This document shows, one piece after another, positions 8,008 through 15,833 of a stretch of 64,000 nucleotides of DNA. The translations under genes and the position numbers were made by a program. The stretch is taken from the NCBI RefSeq assembly GCF_039596395.1, contig NZ_JBCNJT010000001.1, positions 620,001-684,000 on the forward strand, in the 5' to 3' direction. This DNA comes from Fluviicola sp. Its GTDB lineage: Bacteria; Bacteroidota; Bacteroidia; Flavobacteriales_D; Crocinitomicaceae. The notes beneath the pieces are model-generated. The model did no database searches, was not told where the DNA came from, and saw nothing but the letters and a program-made list of their open reading frames with translations. Every line of letters begins with the position of its first letter. Position 1 is the first letter of the stretch.

Positions 8008-9726
8008 TCAGAATTCCTTGGTTTCTTTTTTCTTCACGAACAACTGTATGAATGCGGCAATCAGTAAAACCAGCACGCAGCCTATCACGTTCAGCCACAG
8101 GAAGGAAATTACATCGATCGCATAGATCCCGATAACAATGATTTCGGTGATGATTGCTCCCCAGAAAACAGCTTTCCCGCCAATCCGCTTCAGGTAGAAA
8201 GCTACCAGGAACATTCCCAGGATCGTTCCGTAGAACAGCGATCCCAATACATTTACAGCTTCGATCAGGCTTCCCAGTTTACTGGCAAACATGGCTGTTG
8301 CAATGGCAAAAATTCCCCAGCCGAATGTAAACCATTTAGAGGCTTTGTAATAATGCAATTCTGTTTGGTTTTTGACCCACATGCGTTTGTAAAGATCAAT
8401 AACAGTGGTCGAAGCGAGTGAATTCAATGCGGCGGCAATACTTCCCCAGGCGGCCAGGAAAATCATCGCGATCAATAAACCGATCAATCCTTTTGGAAGG
8501 TTTTCTACCACGAAGTAGAGGAAGATGTAATTGGTATCGTTGGTGTCAGCCGTACTGTTTGCTTTTTTCATCACAGCCAGCGCATCTTCTCTTACAACCT
8601 TTGTCTCCGATTCGATCTGTAATAAATTGCTTTGCAGCTTATCCGCTCCGACTTGGTTTCCCGCATTCAAAGCATTTGCGAGTTGGGTGGTTTGCACCTG
8701 ACGGATCTTATTCAGAGAATCGTGCTTCGCCTGAAGGGCCTGGAATTCGGTTTTGTACCCGGAAGCAAGGACTTTGTCAACCTCTTTTTGATTGAAGAAG
8801 ATCGGTGACTGGAAGAACATGTAAAACACAAAGACCAAACTTCCTACCAGTAAGATCAGGAACTGCATGGGAACTTTCACCAAACCGTTCATGAGTAACC
8901 CGGTACGGCTTTCCCTCGTGTTTTTCGCCGTTAAGTAGCGCCCCACCTGCGACTGGTCAGTTCCGAAGTAGGAGAGAGCCAGGAAGAATCCACCTATCAG
9001 ACCGCTCCAGATATTGTACTTGTCTTTCCACCATTCGGAGTCGGTTACATCGATCTTTGTTTCGATCACGTTCAGTTTTCCCATTTTCCCGGCAACGTGC
9101 AAAGCATCCGAAAAGCTTACGTTTTTGGGAAGCATCTGAACAACGAGGTATCCGGCCAGGAACATCCCGATAAATACCACGATCAATTGCTGCATTTGCG
9201 TATAGGTCACAGCTTTGGTTCCGCCGGTTACGGTATATATGATCAGGAAACCGCCCATGACGAGATTCGTGTAATAAATGTTCCAGCCCAATAAAGAAGC
9301 CAGAATAATGGAAGGTGCGTAAATGCTGATCCCGGTAGAAAGTGCGCGCTGGACCAGGAATAAGATGGAAGCCAGCGAACGGGTTTTCAAATCGAACCGC
9401 TGTTCGAGGTATTCGTAGGCCGTAAAGACTTTGAGCTTGTGGTAGATCGGGATAAATGTGATACACAGAACGACCATCGCCAAAGGCAAACCGAAGTAGT
9501 ACTGCACAAAGCGCATTCCGTCGGTATACGCCTGGCCCGGTGCTGAAAGAAAAGTAATGGCACTGGCCTGTGTTCCCATGATGGAAAGCAAAATCAGGAT
9601 CCAGCTCATGGAATTGCTGCTTTTGAAATAACCGTCCAAGGTTTTTTCGCTCTTGCTTTTGTAAAGGCCGTAACCGATAACTGCCAGCAAAGTAATAATC
9701 AGGACAATCCAATCTATTGCGCTCAT
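8008..9726 (-). CDS. Sodium:solute symporter (SSS family)
   Basis: 572 residues starting at the ATG complementary to 9724-9726; a longer frame to 9801 is not used because it overlaps a real small gene. It is an inner-membrane Na+-coupled transporter with about 13 membrane segments and SSS family features (SIMGTQASAITFLSAPGQAY, TGGTKAVTYTQMQQ, GTDQSQVGRYL). Substrate unknown. An unusual soluble insert at about 310-395 is charged and Gln-rich and probably forms a coiled coil between membrane segments. It is the last gene of a unit with a PIG-L deacetylase and a 36-residue membrane peptide; the start overlaps the peptide's stop (ATGA), indicating coupled translation. Uptake of a product released by the deacetylase is a reasonable inference. 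Confidence 0.88.
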   Translation of the reverse strand: MSAIDWIVLIITLLAVIGYGLYKSKSEKTLDGYFKSSNSMSWILILLSIMGTQASAITFLSAPGQAYTDGMRFVQYYFGLPLAMVVLCITFIPIYHKLKVFTAYEYLEQRFDLKTRSLASILFLVQRALSTGISIYAPSIILASLLGWNIYYTNLVMGGFLIIYTVTGGTKAVTYTQMQQLIVVFIGMFLAGYLVVQMLPKNVSFSDALHVAGKMGKLNVIETKIDVTDSEWWKDKYNIWSGLIGGFFLALSYFGTDQSQVGRYLTAKNTRESRTGLLMNGLVKVPMQFLILLVGSLVFVFYMFFQSPIFFNQKEVDKVLASGYKTEFQALQAKHDSLNKIRQVQTTQLANALNAGNQVGADKLQSNLLQIESETKVVREDALAVMKKANSTADTNDTNYIFLYFVVENLPKGLIGLLIAMIFLAAWGSIAAALNSLASTTVIDLYKRMWVKNQTELHYYKASKWFTFGWGIFAIATAMFASKLGSLIEAVNVLGSLFYGTILGMFLVAFYLKRIGGKAVFWGAIITEIIVIGIYAIDVISFLWLNVIGCVLVLLIAAFIQLFVKKKETKEF

Positions 9727-9833
9727 GAGAAATGTCGTGTGAAAAAGTAAAAGAATACGATCAGCGCCACCAGTGCACCGATCACTCCGGCATACGCCCA
9801 ATTCCAGTTTTTATGATCCTGATCTTCCTGCAT
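9723..9833 (-). CDS. 36-residue membrane peptide coupled to the symporter
   Basis: This small gene encodes a charged N-terminus (MQEDQDHKNWNW) and one hydrophobic helix (AYAGVIGALVALIVFFYFF) ending in TRHFS. Its TGA overlaps the symporter ATG by four bases (ATGA), and its start is 77 bases past the PIG-L stop codon. Good hydrophobicity, the tight overlap and position inside an operon argue that it is translated. By analogy with small accessory subunits of other SSS transporters it may stabilise or regulate the symporter; that is inference. Confidence 0.6.
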   Translation of the reverse strand: MQEDQDHKNWNWAYAGVIGALVALIVFFYFFTRHFS

Positions 9834-9909
9834 TAAATTCTCATTCTTTCAGTGTGAGTTTGGGTGTGAGAGTGAAGAGGATTTAATCATTATTCTTGCT
9901 CTCATTCTG

Positions 9910-12396
9910 TTATCTGTTTTGCGGTAAGCTCAATAAATTCACAAATAAGCGGTAAGCCCCCGGGATTCCTGCCGGTAATTCTCTGAAGAATACCAACCCG
10001 GTATACACAAAGTTTCCTTTTCCGTGTTTTGCAATAATTAAACTTCCTTTGCTTGGTTTTTCATTCGGGTCCTGCATGGAAAAGACTGTTTCATAATGCG
10101 GATCCATTTCCGTTGCAAAGTAAATTCCACGCTCCTGCACCCAGCCTTCAAAGTCTTTTTGGGTAATCACATTCGGCGTATTTAAAACAGGATGTTTCGG
10201 ATCGGTGAATTCCACTTTGGCATTATCGTCTGTTACACGATCTCTTGAAATGGTGAACGGATAAGGCCCGATTTTCGTTTCCATCGGCGCAATGCGGTTA
10301 TTCGTATTATACTGAACGATCAGGTTTCCTCCCTGCTGTACATAATTCATCAGCTTATCGTAGTAAATCGGCATGCGGTCGTTGGTGTTGTAAGCACGAA
10401 CTCCGGTCACAATACTGGAATAAACGCTCAAATCTTCTTTCGCCAGGAGTTCATCCGTCAGGATAGTCACATCATAGCCGATCTGTGTCAGACAAGCCAC
10501 CACATTATCTCCGGCTCCGGGAATGTAAGCGATCTTATTCTTTGTTTTTTTCAAATCCAGGAAAACGATTTTTGCTTCTGCATTAGTCAGGAAGAACTGG
10601 TAAGGAATGTGATCGTATTCGATGCGTGTAATGCTTTTGGTGTATTCACTTCCATCGACTAAAACAGAAGCGTGCAGTTGTCCGTCTTTCCCGTTCTTTT
10701 CCGGAGTAAGCACTGCTTTCACGATTTGTTCGTCGCCTTTTTTCTCCAGGTTTACTTCCGGGTTTTTAATCTCGATTTTCCATCCCGCAGGAACGGCAAC
10801 TTTTACAGTACCTTTTACTTTCGGTTGGTTTGCCTTCACGGTAAATGAAATCTCTTTCGGAGTCATGGCGCTGAAAACAAAGACCTGGTCGGTAATATTG
10901 ATGGTAACGGGAGGAAGGATCTCAAACGGGTGATAAACTTCTCCTTTGACAGGATCTGTAGATTTAAAGACCAATCCGCGTTCTACATCGAAATCCATTC
11001 CGTCAATGCTGATGTGGTAAATAACGCTTTTTGCGGCCTGGTTCTCCGGTGTTCCGATCAATGCCGGATTATTCACGGTATACATCCCGATCGTATGCGG
11101 TTCTGCCAGCCAGTATGGAGTGGAATAAGCGTTTGTTTTTGGCAGTGTTTGCTTTCGATCCAGCGTTTCCAGTTTGTTTTTACTCAATTGTAAATCGGTC
11201 GAATAGGTGAGTCCGATCAAAGAAAGCGTTTTCAATTTTACATTTCCGGTATTGCGTGCCAAAATCTGGTTTGAGATGCTGATTTCGCTTCCCGGAACCG
11301 CGCTGTAATCGGTAACGGTTGACTCCATCCACAATCCGGCGCATTGAAGAATTAAATCCTGGCAAGCCGCCAGTTTCAGTTTTTTCCAATAGCGCACATC
11401 CGGGTCTTTTTCATCCAGTTGTTTCAGTTTCGCATAAATGCTTTCCAGCGCAGGAAGTGAAAATTCCGGGTGTTGCGGATTAAAATTCGAAATACAGGTA
11501 TTCAGTAAAGGTTCGATTTCGGCAGCAGCCGGAAGACGTTTCCAGGAAGTATTTACACCTTCAAAAACGTCTTTTTCCGCAGGCTCACCTTTCAGGAATT
11601 TAAAGTATTCGATGCTTTCTCCGCGCTGTTTGGCAGAACCGAATCCCTGGCTTTTGTGCATGGAACGGCTGTTGGAAGCAACTTCCCCGTAGCTCAAGCC
11701 CAGTAACGGATTGTAAGTTCCTACATCCAGTTTCAGCTGATCTTCCGATGTCGTATTCGTTCCTCCGAAATTGAAGGTATTCCAGAAAATACGCTTGGTT
11801 TTCCAAACTTCCACTTCTTTGAGTTGTTCCGGGAATTTAGTCGGATCAGCAGCAAGATCAAATGCCTCCATGGCTAAGATAGCTGAAGCGGTGTGGTGTC
11901 CGTGCCCGCCCTCACCGGTTGTGGGGAAGCGGCAGATAATTACGTCGGGTTTGAACCTGCGAATGGCCAGAACCACATCTTTTAAAATGCTGTCCTTGTT
12001 CCAGATCGTAAAGGTTTCTTCCGGATTTTTTGAAAACCCGAAGTCATTGGCGCGAGTAAAAAATTGTTCTGCTCCGTCTGTTCTTCGCGCAGCAAGGAGC
12101 TCCTGTGTACGGATTAATCCCAGGGCTTCTCCCTGTTCTTTCCCGATGAGGTTTTGTCCGCCGTCACCGCGGGTTAAAGACAAATATCCGGTACGGAAGT
12201 TTTTTTCTTTGGCCAGGTAGCCCAGCAAGCGGGTATTTTCGTCGTCCGGATGGGCAGCAATATAAAGCACGGAACCAACGGTATTGAGTTTTTTCATACC
12301 CAAAAGGATTTCCGCTGAATTGAGCTCCGGAGATGTTTGAGCGATTAAATGGTGTCCGAGAAAAAGTGCAAGAACGAAAGTGAATTGTTTAATCAT
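9910..12396 (-). CDS. PIG-L family deacetylase, large multidomain exported form
   Basis: 828 residues from the ATG at 12396, chosen because it starts a signal peptide (MIKQFTFVLALFLGHHLIAQ); an upstream ATG at 12417 is less likely. The N-terminal LmbE/PIG-L domain has the zinc motifs AHPDDE (48-53) and HGHH (165-168), typical of N-deacetylases of GlcNAc-containing substrates. The middle is beta-rich (about 370-610, Ig-like). The C-terminal part (about 625-810) resembles a ThuA/GATase-like Rossmann domain (IAYIPGAGDNV, GVRAYNTND, GGNLIVQYNTNNR). It should act in the periplasm on an amino sugar or glycoconjugate. It heads an operon with a small membrane peptide and a sodium:solute symporter, a pairing that suggests hydrolysis followed by uptake. 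Confidence 0.85.
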   Translation of the reverse strand: MIKQFTFVLALFLGHHLIAQTSPELNSAEILLGMKKLNTVGSVLYIAAHPDDENTRLLGYLAKEKNFRTGYLSLTRGDGGQNLIGKEQGEALGLIRTQELLAARRTDGAEQFFTRANDFGFSKNPEETFTIWNKDSILKDVVLAIRRFKPDVIICRFPTTGEGGHGHHTASAILAMEAFDLAADPTKFPEQLKEVEVWKTKRIFWNTFNFGGTNTTSEDQLKLDVGTYNPLLGLSYGEVASNSRSMHKSQGFGSAKQRGESIEYFKFLKGEPAEKDVFEGVNTSWKRLPAAAEIEPLLNTCISNFNPQHPEFSLPALESIYAKLKQLDEKDPDVRYWKKLKLAACQDLILQCAGLWMESTVTDYSAVPGSEISISNQILARNTGNVKLKTLSLIGLTYSTDLQLSKNKLETLDRKQTLPKTNAYSTPYWLAEPHTIGMYTVNNPALIGTPENQAAKSVIYHISIDGMDFDVERGLVFKSTDPVKGEVYHPFEILPPVTINITDQVFVFSAMTPKEISFTVKANQPKVKGTVKVAVPAGWKIEIKNPEVNLEKKGDEQIVKAVLTPEKNGKDGQLHASVLVDGSEYTKSITRIEYDHIPYQFFLTNAEAKIVFLDLKKTKNKIAYIPGAGDNVVACLTQIGYDVTILTDELLAKEDLSVYSSIVTGVRAYNTNDRMPIYYDKLMNYVQQGGNLIVQYNTNNRIAPMETKIGPYPFTISRDRVTDDNAKVEFTDPKHPVLNTPNVITQKDFEGWVQERGIYFATEMDPHYETVFSMQDPNEKPSKGSLIIAKHGKGNFVYTGLVFFRELPAGIPGAYRLFVNLLSLPQNR

Positions 12397-12570
12397 GATG
12401 CGTTTGTAAAGTGTCATATCGTGCGCAATAATACAGGAAAATCCCCGATTGAAAGCCTATTGTGATTGGTCTTTAACAAATCTTTAAAGAAGTTGGGAGG
12501 AACATCCGTATCCTTTTTCGTAACTTGAACCAGCGCTTTTGCAATTCTGTAAAAGCAAAAAACGGGAGTT

Positions 12571-13029
12571 ATGGGACTAAGAATCTTGCTTTTTTTGCTG
12601 ATCAACTTTGCAGCTTTGGGTATCGGGTCGTTATTCACCAACTCGGGTGTTACTTCAGACTGGTACCAGTCACTGAATAAGGCACCGTGGACTCCACCGG
12701 GCTGGGTTTTCGGTGCTGCGTGGACAACCATCATGATCTGTTTTGCGGTTTATATGGCTTTCATTTACGACATTACCCACGATAAGAAAACGCTCATTAC
12801 TCTTTTTATCATTCAATGGGTGTTGAATGTAATCTGGAACCCGGTGTTCTTTTATTTCCATCAAACGCTGGCCGGATTGGTCATTATTACCGCGCTGACG
12901 ATCGTCGTGGGGGCCTTTTTATTCCGTTATGGCGCAGCTATGAAATGGAAATCACTCCTGGTTCTGCCGTATTTCCTGTGGCTGATTATAGCGACATCAT
13001 TAAACGCTTATATTCTCTTTCGGAACTAG
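12571..13029 (+). CDS. tspO: TspO/MBR family membrane protein
   Basis: 152 residues, five predicted membrane helices and many Trp/aromatic residues. Family hallmarks are WYQSLNKAPWTPPGWVFGAA near the first loop, WNPVFF in the middle and the terminal LNAYILFRN. TspO proteins bind porphyrins and related tetrapyrroles and act in stress and tetrapyrrole homeostasis; the family length (about 150-160) fits. It is a single gene between the minus-strand PIG-L operon and the minus-strand MFS gene. Confidence 0.92.
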   Translation: MGLRILLFLLINFAALGIGSLFTNSGVTSDWYQSLNKAPWTPPGWVFGAAWTTIMICFAVYMAFIYDITHDKKTLITLFIIQWVLNVIWNPVFFYFHQTLAGLVIITALTIVVGAFLFRYGAAMKWKSLLVLPYFLWLIIATSLNAYILFRN

Positions 13030-13081
13030 CAGAAAATTCGATTTTGACCTTGATCATTAAGTCATTAATAATTGATAATTA

Positions 13082-14371
13082 TTATTCAAGATCGTCGTTG
13101 ATGCGCGAAGTTTTTTTGGTATCCTTCATAAAAAGGTACACGATGAGTGAAATGGCAATACATCCGGTAACGTACCAATAAAAATAGGGTTCGTGCCCGG
13201 CATCTTTGAACCAAAGGGCAATATATTCTGCGGTTCCTCCGAAAATGGCAACGGTTAACGCATAAGGTAATCCGACTCCCAGTGCGCGTATTTCTGCGGG
13301 AAATAATTCCGCTTTTACAATTGCGTTGATGCTGGTATAACCGCTTACGATAACCAATCCTGCCATGAGCAGGAAAAAAGAGATCCAGGCGGAATGCGTG
13401 TGACTTAAAGCTGTCAGTAACGGAACGGTAAAAATCGTTCCCAATATTCCGAATCCGATTAGTAAAGGTTTTCTCCCGATCCGGTCGGACAAAGCTCCGA
13501 AAAACGGTTGTAAGATGACAAAAATCAGCAGGCTGACAAAGGAAATCAGTGTGGAAACATCTTTGCTTAGGCCAACGGTATTCACCAGGAATTTCTGCAT
13601 ATAGTTGGTGTAAGTGTAGAAAGCAAGCGTTCCTCCCATGGTTAGTCCTACAACCAGTAAAATGGCTTTCGGGTGTTGCAGTAAAACACGGATTGTTCCT
13701 TTGGGTTTATTTTGTTGAGCTTCGAAAGCTTCTGTTTCATGCAGGTTACTGCGCAGGTATAAAGCAACAAGCGCTAGAATAGCTCCGATTACAAAAGGAA
13801 TGCGCCAGCCCCAGGTTTGCAGCTGGTTTTCGGTTAAGATCAGTTTTTGCAGTAATAACTGGATTCCCAAAGCAATGAGCAAACCGCCTACGAGTGTAAC
13901 GTATTGAAAGCTGGAATAGAATCCGCGCCGGTTTTCGGTAGCCATTTCGCTCAAATAAGTGGCTGAAACACCGTATTCACCGCCAACACTGAGTCCTTGA
14001 AGCAAACGCGCTATTAAAAGCAGAACGGGAGCCAGCACTCCAATCGTAGAATAGGAAGGAGTGAACGCGATCAACAAAGACCCGAATGACATCAGCAGAA
14101 CGGAAAGCGTCATTGCTTTTTTACGCCCGATCCGGTCCGCAATTCCTCCAAACATCCATCCGCCGATTGGCCGCATGAGAAAACCGACAGCAAAAATACC
14201 GGCAGTATTCAGCAATTGAGCGGTGGCATTCGATTCCGGGAAAAAAGCGCCGGAGAAATACAGTGAAAATGCCGAATAGGCATACCAGTCGTACCATTCC
14301 ACGAGGTTTCCTATTGATCCGCCGATAATGGATTTTAAACGCGTTCCGGATATTTTTTCTTCCTGCTTCAC
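13082..14371 (-). CDS. MFS transporter, metabolite:H+ symporter type
   Basis: 429 residues with 12 predicted membrane helices. It has the N-terminal signature of the MHS subfamily (GNLVEWYDWYAYSAFSLYF), the loop 2-3 motif GGIADRIGRKKAM and its second-half counterpart GALSDRIGRKPLL, and RLLQGLSVGGEYG. Relatives include alpha-ketoglutarate, proline/betaine and shikimate permeases; the substrate here cannot be read. It ends in a charged cytoplasmic tail. The gene lies 27 bases after the HxlR regulator gene on the same strand, so it may share its promoter and control. Confidence 0.88.
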   Translation of the reverse strand: MKQEEKISGTRLKSIIGGSIGNLVEWYDWYAYSAFSLYFSGAFFPESNATAQLLNTAGIFAVGFLMRPIGGWMFGGIADRIGRKKAMTLSVLLMSFGSLLIAFTPSYSTIGVLAPVLLLIARLLQGLSVGGEYGVSATYLSEMATENRRGFYSSFQYVTLVGGLLIALGIQLLLQKLILTENQLQTWGWRIPFVIGAILALVALYLRSNLHETEAFEAQQNKPKGTIRVLLQHPKAILLVVGLTMGGTLAFYTYTNYMQKFLVNTVGLSKDVSTLISFVSLLIFVILQPFFGALSDRIGRKPLLIGFGILGTIFTVPLLTALSHTHSAWISFFLLMAGLVIVSGYTSINAIVKAELFPAEIRALGVGLPYALTVAIFGGTAEYIALWFKDAGHEPYFYWYVTGCIAISLIVYLFMKDTKKTSRINDDLE

Positions 14372-14398
14372 TTTTCTAAAGGTAATTGTTTTTCCAGA

Positions 14399-14764
14399 TT
14401 AGCTTTCACGGATTTTGTCGCGGTGGCCTTTTCCCCATAAAATCATTTCTTCCACCAATGGAGCAAGGCTCTTGCAATAGGGGGAAACAGAATAGTCCAC
14501 AATGACAGGACTGGAATCGTATACGGTGCGAATCACCAGTTTATTTTCTTCGAGGTCTTTTAGTTCTTTGGATAGAACCCGTGTAGTAATAGGAGTTACG
14601 CTTCGTTGAATTTCCCGGAAACGGTTGTTTCCCTTGTGGCTGATAGCAATTAAAATGGGAAGTTTCCATTTTCCGCTGATTACATATAAGGTGTCCTGCA
14701 CGTACTTGATTTTCTGTTCAGGAGTCAATTCTTCCAATAATTTTTCCCGCGCCGTTTTAGCCAT
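14399..14764 (-). CDS. HxlR-family transcriptional regulator
   Basis: 121 residues, the normal size for HxlR (DUF24) winged-helix regulators. Characteristic elements are SGKWKLPILIAI, FREIQRSVTPITTRVLSKEL (recognition helix region) and LKDLEENKLVIRTVYDSSP. The usual N-terminal Cys of redox- or aldehyde-sensing HxlR proteins is absent here, so sensing must be different or absent. It is transcribed divergently from an SDR oxidoreductase gene across only 68 bases, the usual arrangement for HxlR proteins and the oxidoreductases they control, and upstream of an MFS gene. Confidence 0.88.
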   Translation of the reverse strand: MAKTAREKLLEELTPEQKIKYVQDTLYVISGKWKLPILIAISHKGNNRFREIQRSVTPITTRVLSKELKDLEENKLVIRTVYDSSPVIVDYSVSPYCKSLAPLVEEMILWGKGHRDKIRES

Positions 14765-14791
14765 TTTTGATATCCTTTAGGTTACTGGCAT

Positions 14792-14799
14792 CAAAAGTA
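14792..14799 (-). promoter_or_regulatory. -7 box of the HxlR gene promoter
   Basis: On the minus strand this reads TACTTTTG, matching the Bacteroidota -7 consensus TAnnTTTG, about 28 bases before the HxlR start codon. Confidence 0.5.
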
Positions 14800-14812
14800 T
14801 ATCAATGGAGTC

Positions 14813-14820
14813 TAATTTTG
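14813..14820 (+). promoter_or_regulatory. -7 box of the SDR gene promoter
   Basis: TAATTTTG matches TAnnTTTG and sits 13 bases before the SDR ATG, giving a very short leader. It lies back to back with the HxlR -7 box, so one operator in this 68-base gap could control both directions. Confidence 0.5.
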
Positions 14821-14832
14821 TCAAAAAAACAA

Positions 14833-15696
14833 ATGAAAGATAAAATCGTACTCATTACAGGAGCAACAGGCGGTATTGGAAAAGCAGCGGCAATGGAATT
14901 AGCCAAGAAGCAATTTACAGTCATTATACACGGTCGGAACAAAGCGAAAACCCAACAGGTTTGCGAAGAAATCCGGATGATCACCGGAAATAGTAAAGTG
15001 GATTACCTGGTTGCAGATTTGTTCCTGATTGCGGAAACAAAGCAACTGATCCGGGAATTCAAAGAGAAATACGAACGTTTGGATGTCCTGATTAACAATG
15101 CAGGCGGCCTGATGAGCAATGAACGGGAAAATACGGCAGAAGGAATTGAAAAAACGATAGCTGTAAACCTGTTTGCACCGTTCCTGCTGATGAACGGATT
15201 ATCGAATCTGTTAAAAGCGAGCCCGGAAGCGCGAATTATCAATGTTTCATCCAATTCGCACAAACTGAATGCGAAACCCGATTTTACGGATCTGCAATTG
15301 GTGAATGGCTATAATCCGCTCAGAAGCTACGGAAACTCTAAATTGTTCCTCATCTGGATCAGTCAGTACCTGGCGAAAGAGTTAAAAGAACAGGGAATCG
15401 GGCATGTTACCGTAAATACCTTACATCCAGGAGCAGTCGCAACCGGTTTTGGAACCAACAGCAATTTAGGCCCTTTTATGAATACGCTGGCAAAATGGAT
15501 GCGGCCGTTTTTTCGCACACCTGAGAAAGGAGCGGATACGATTGTTTATCTGGCAACATCGGAAGAAGCCCAAAAAGTAAGCGGTAAATACTTTGTCAAT
15601 AGAAAACAAGCCAGAGTGACGGAGAAATATTATACCACTGCTAACGAAAAATTGGTCTGGGATTATTGTGAGAAGGAAGTAAGTAAGGTTGAATGA
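14833..15696 (+). CDS. SDR-family oxidoreductase
   Basis: 287 residues from the ATG at 14833; the longer frame from 14767 would run through the promoter and the divergent regulator gap. Rossmann features are clear: TGATGGIGKAAA (cofactor binding), NNAGG, the catalytic Ser in INVSSNSHK and YGNSK (Tyr/Lys). The downstream LHPGAVATGF is typical of retinol-dehydrogenase-like SDRs. NAD(P)-dependent reduction of an aldehyde or ketone is predicted, substrate unknown. Divergent from an HxlR regulator that probably controls it. Confidence 0.88.
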   Translation: MKDKIVLITGATGGIGKAAAMELAKKQFTVIIHGRNKAKTQQVCEEIRMITGNSKVDYLVADLFLIAETKQLIREFKEKYERLDVLINNAGGLMSNERENTAEGIEKTIAVNLFAPFLLMNGLSNLLKASPEARIINVSSNSHKLNAKPDFTDLQLVNGYNPLRSYGNSKLFLIWISQYLAKELKEQGIGHVTVNTLHPGAVATGFGTNSNLGPFMNTLAKWMRPFFRTPEKGADTIVYLATSEEAQKVSGKYFVNRKQARVTEKYYTTANEKLVWDYCEKEVSKVE

Positions 15697-15744
15697 GTTC
15701 AAAAGTTCAAAGTGTTCAAAGTGTTCAAATTTGAATTCTTTGAA
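15697..15744. repeat. GTTCAAA tandem tract
   Basis: Four near-tandem copies of GTTCAAA(A/G) follow the SDR stop codon and are closed by the inverse TTTGAA. The same unit recurs at 40829 and 42468. Confidence 0.6.
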
Positions 15745-15745
15745 T

Positions 15746-15777
15746 AAAGCATGTTGCTATCGGCAGGATGCTTTTTT
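15746..15777 (+). terminator. Terminator after SDR gene
   Basis: AAAGCAT pairs with ATGCTTT, with an inner TGC/GCA stem around TATCG, followed by a T run. Confidence 0.7.
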
Positions 15778-15833
15778 CCAACCTTTTGGCTTTTTCCATC
15801 GTTAAGGTTTATTGAAACTCAATAAAACATGCT

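Noticed and set aside
8957-9712. 251-codon minus-strand frame within the symporter gene
   Set aside because: It lies in another frame of an unmistakable SSS transporter, and its peptide has no membrane pattern or motif.
15697-15744. GTTCAAA tract as a CRISPR array
   Set aside because: Repeats are 7 bases with no unique spacers and no cas genes nearby.
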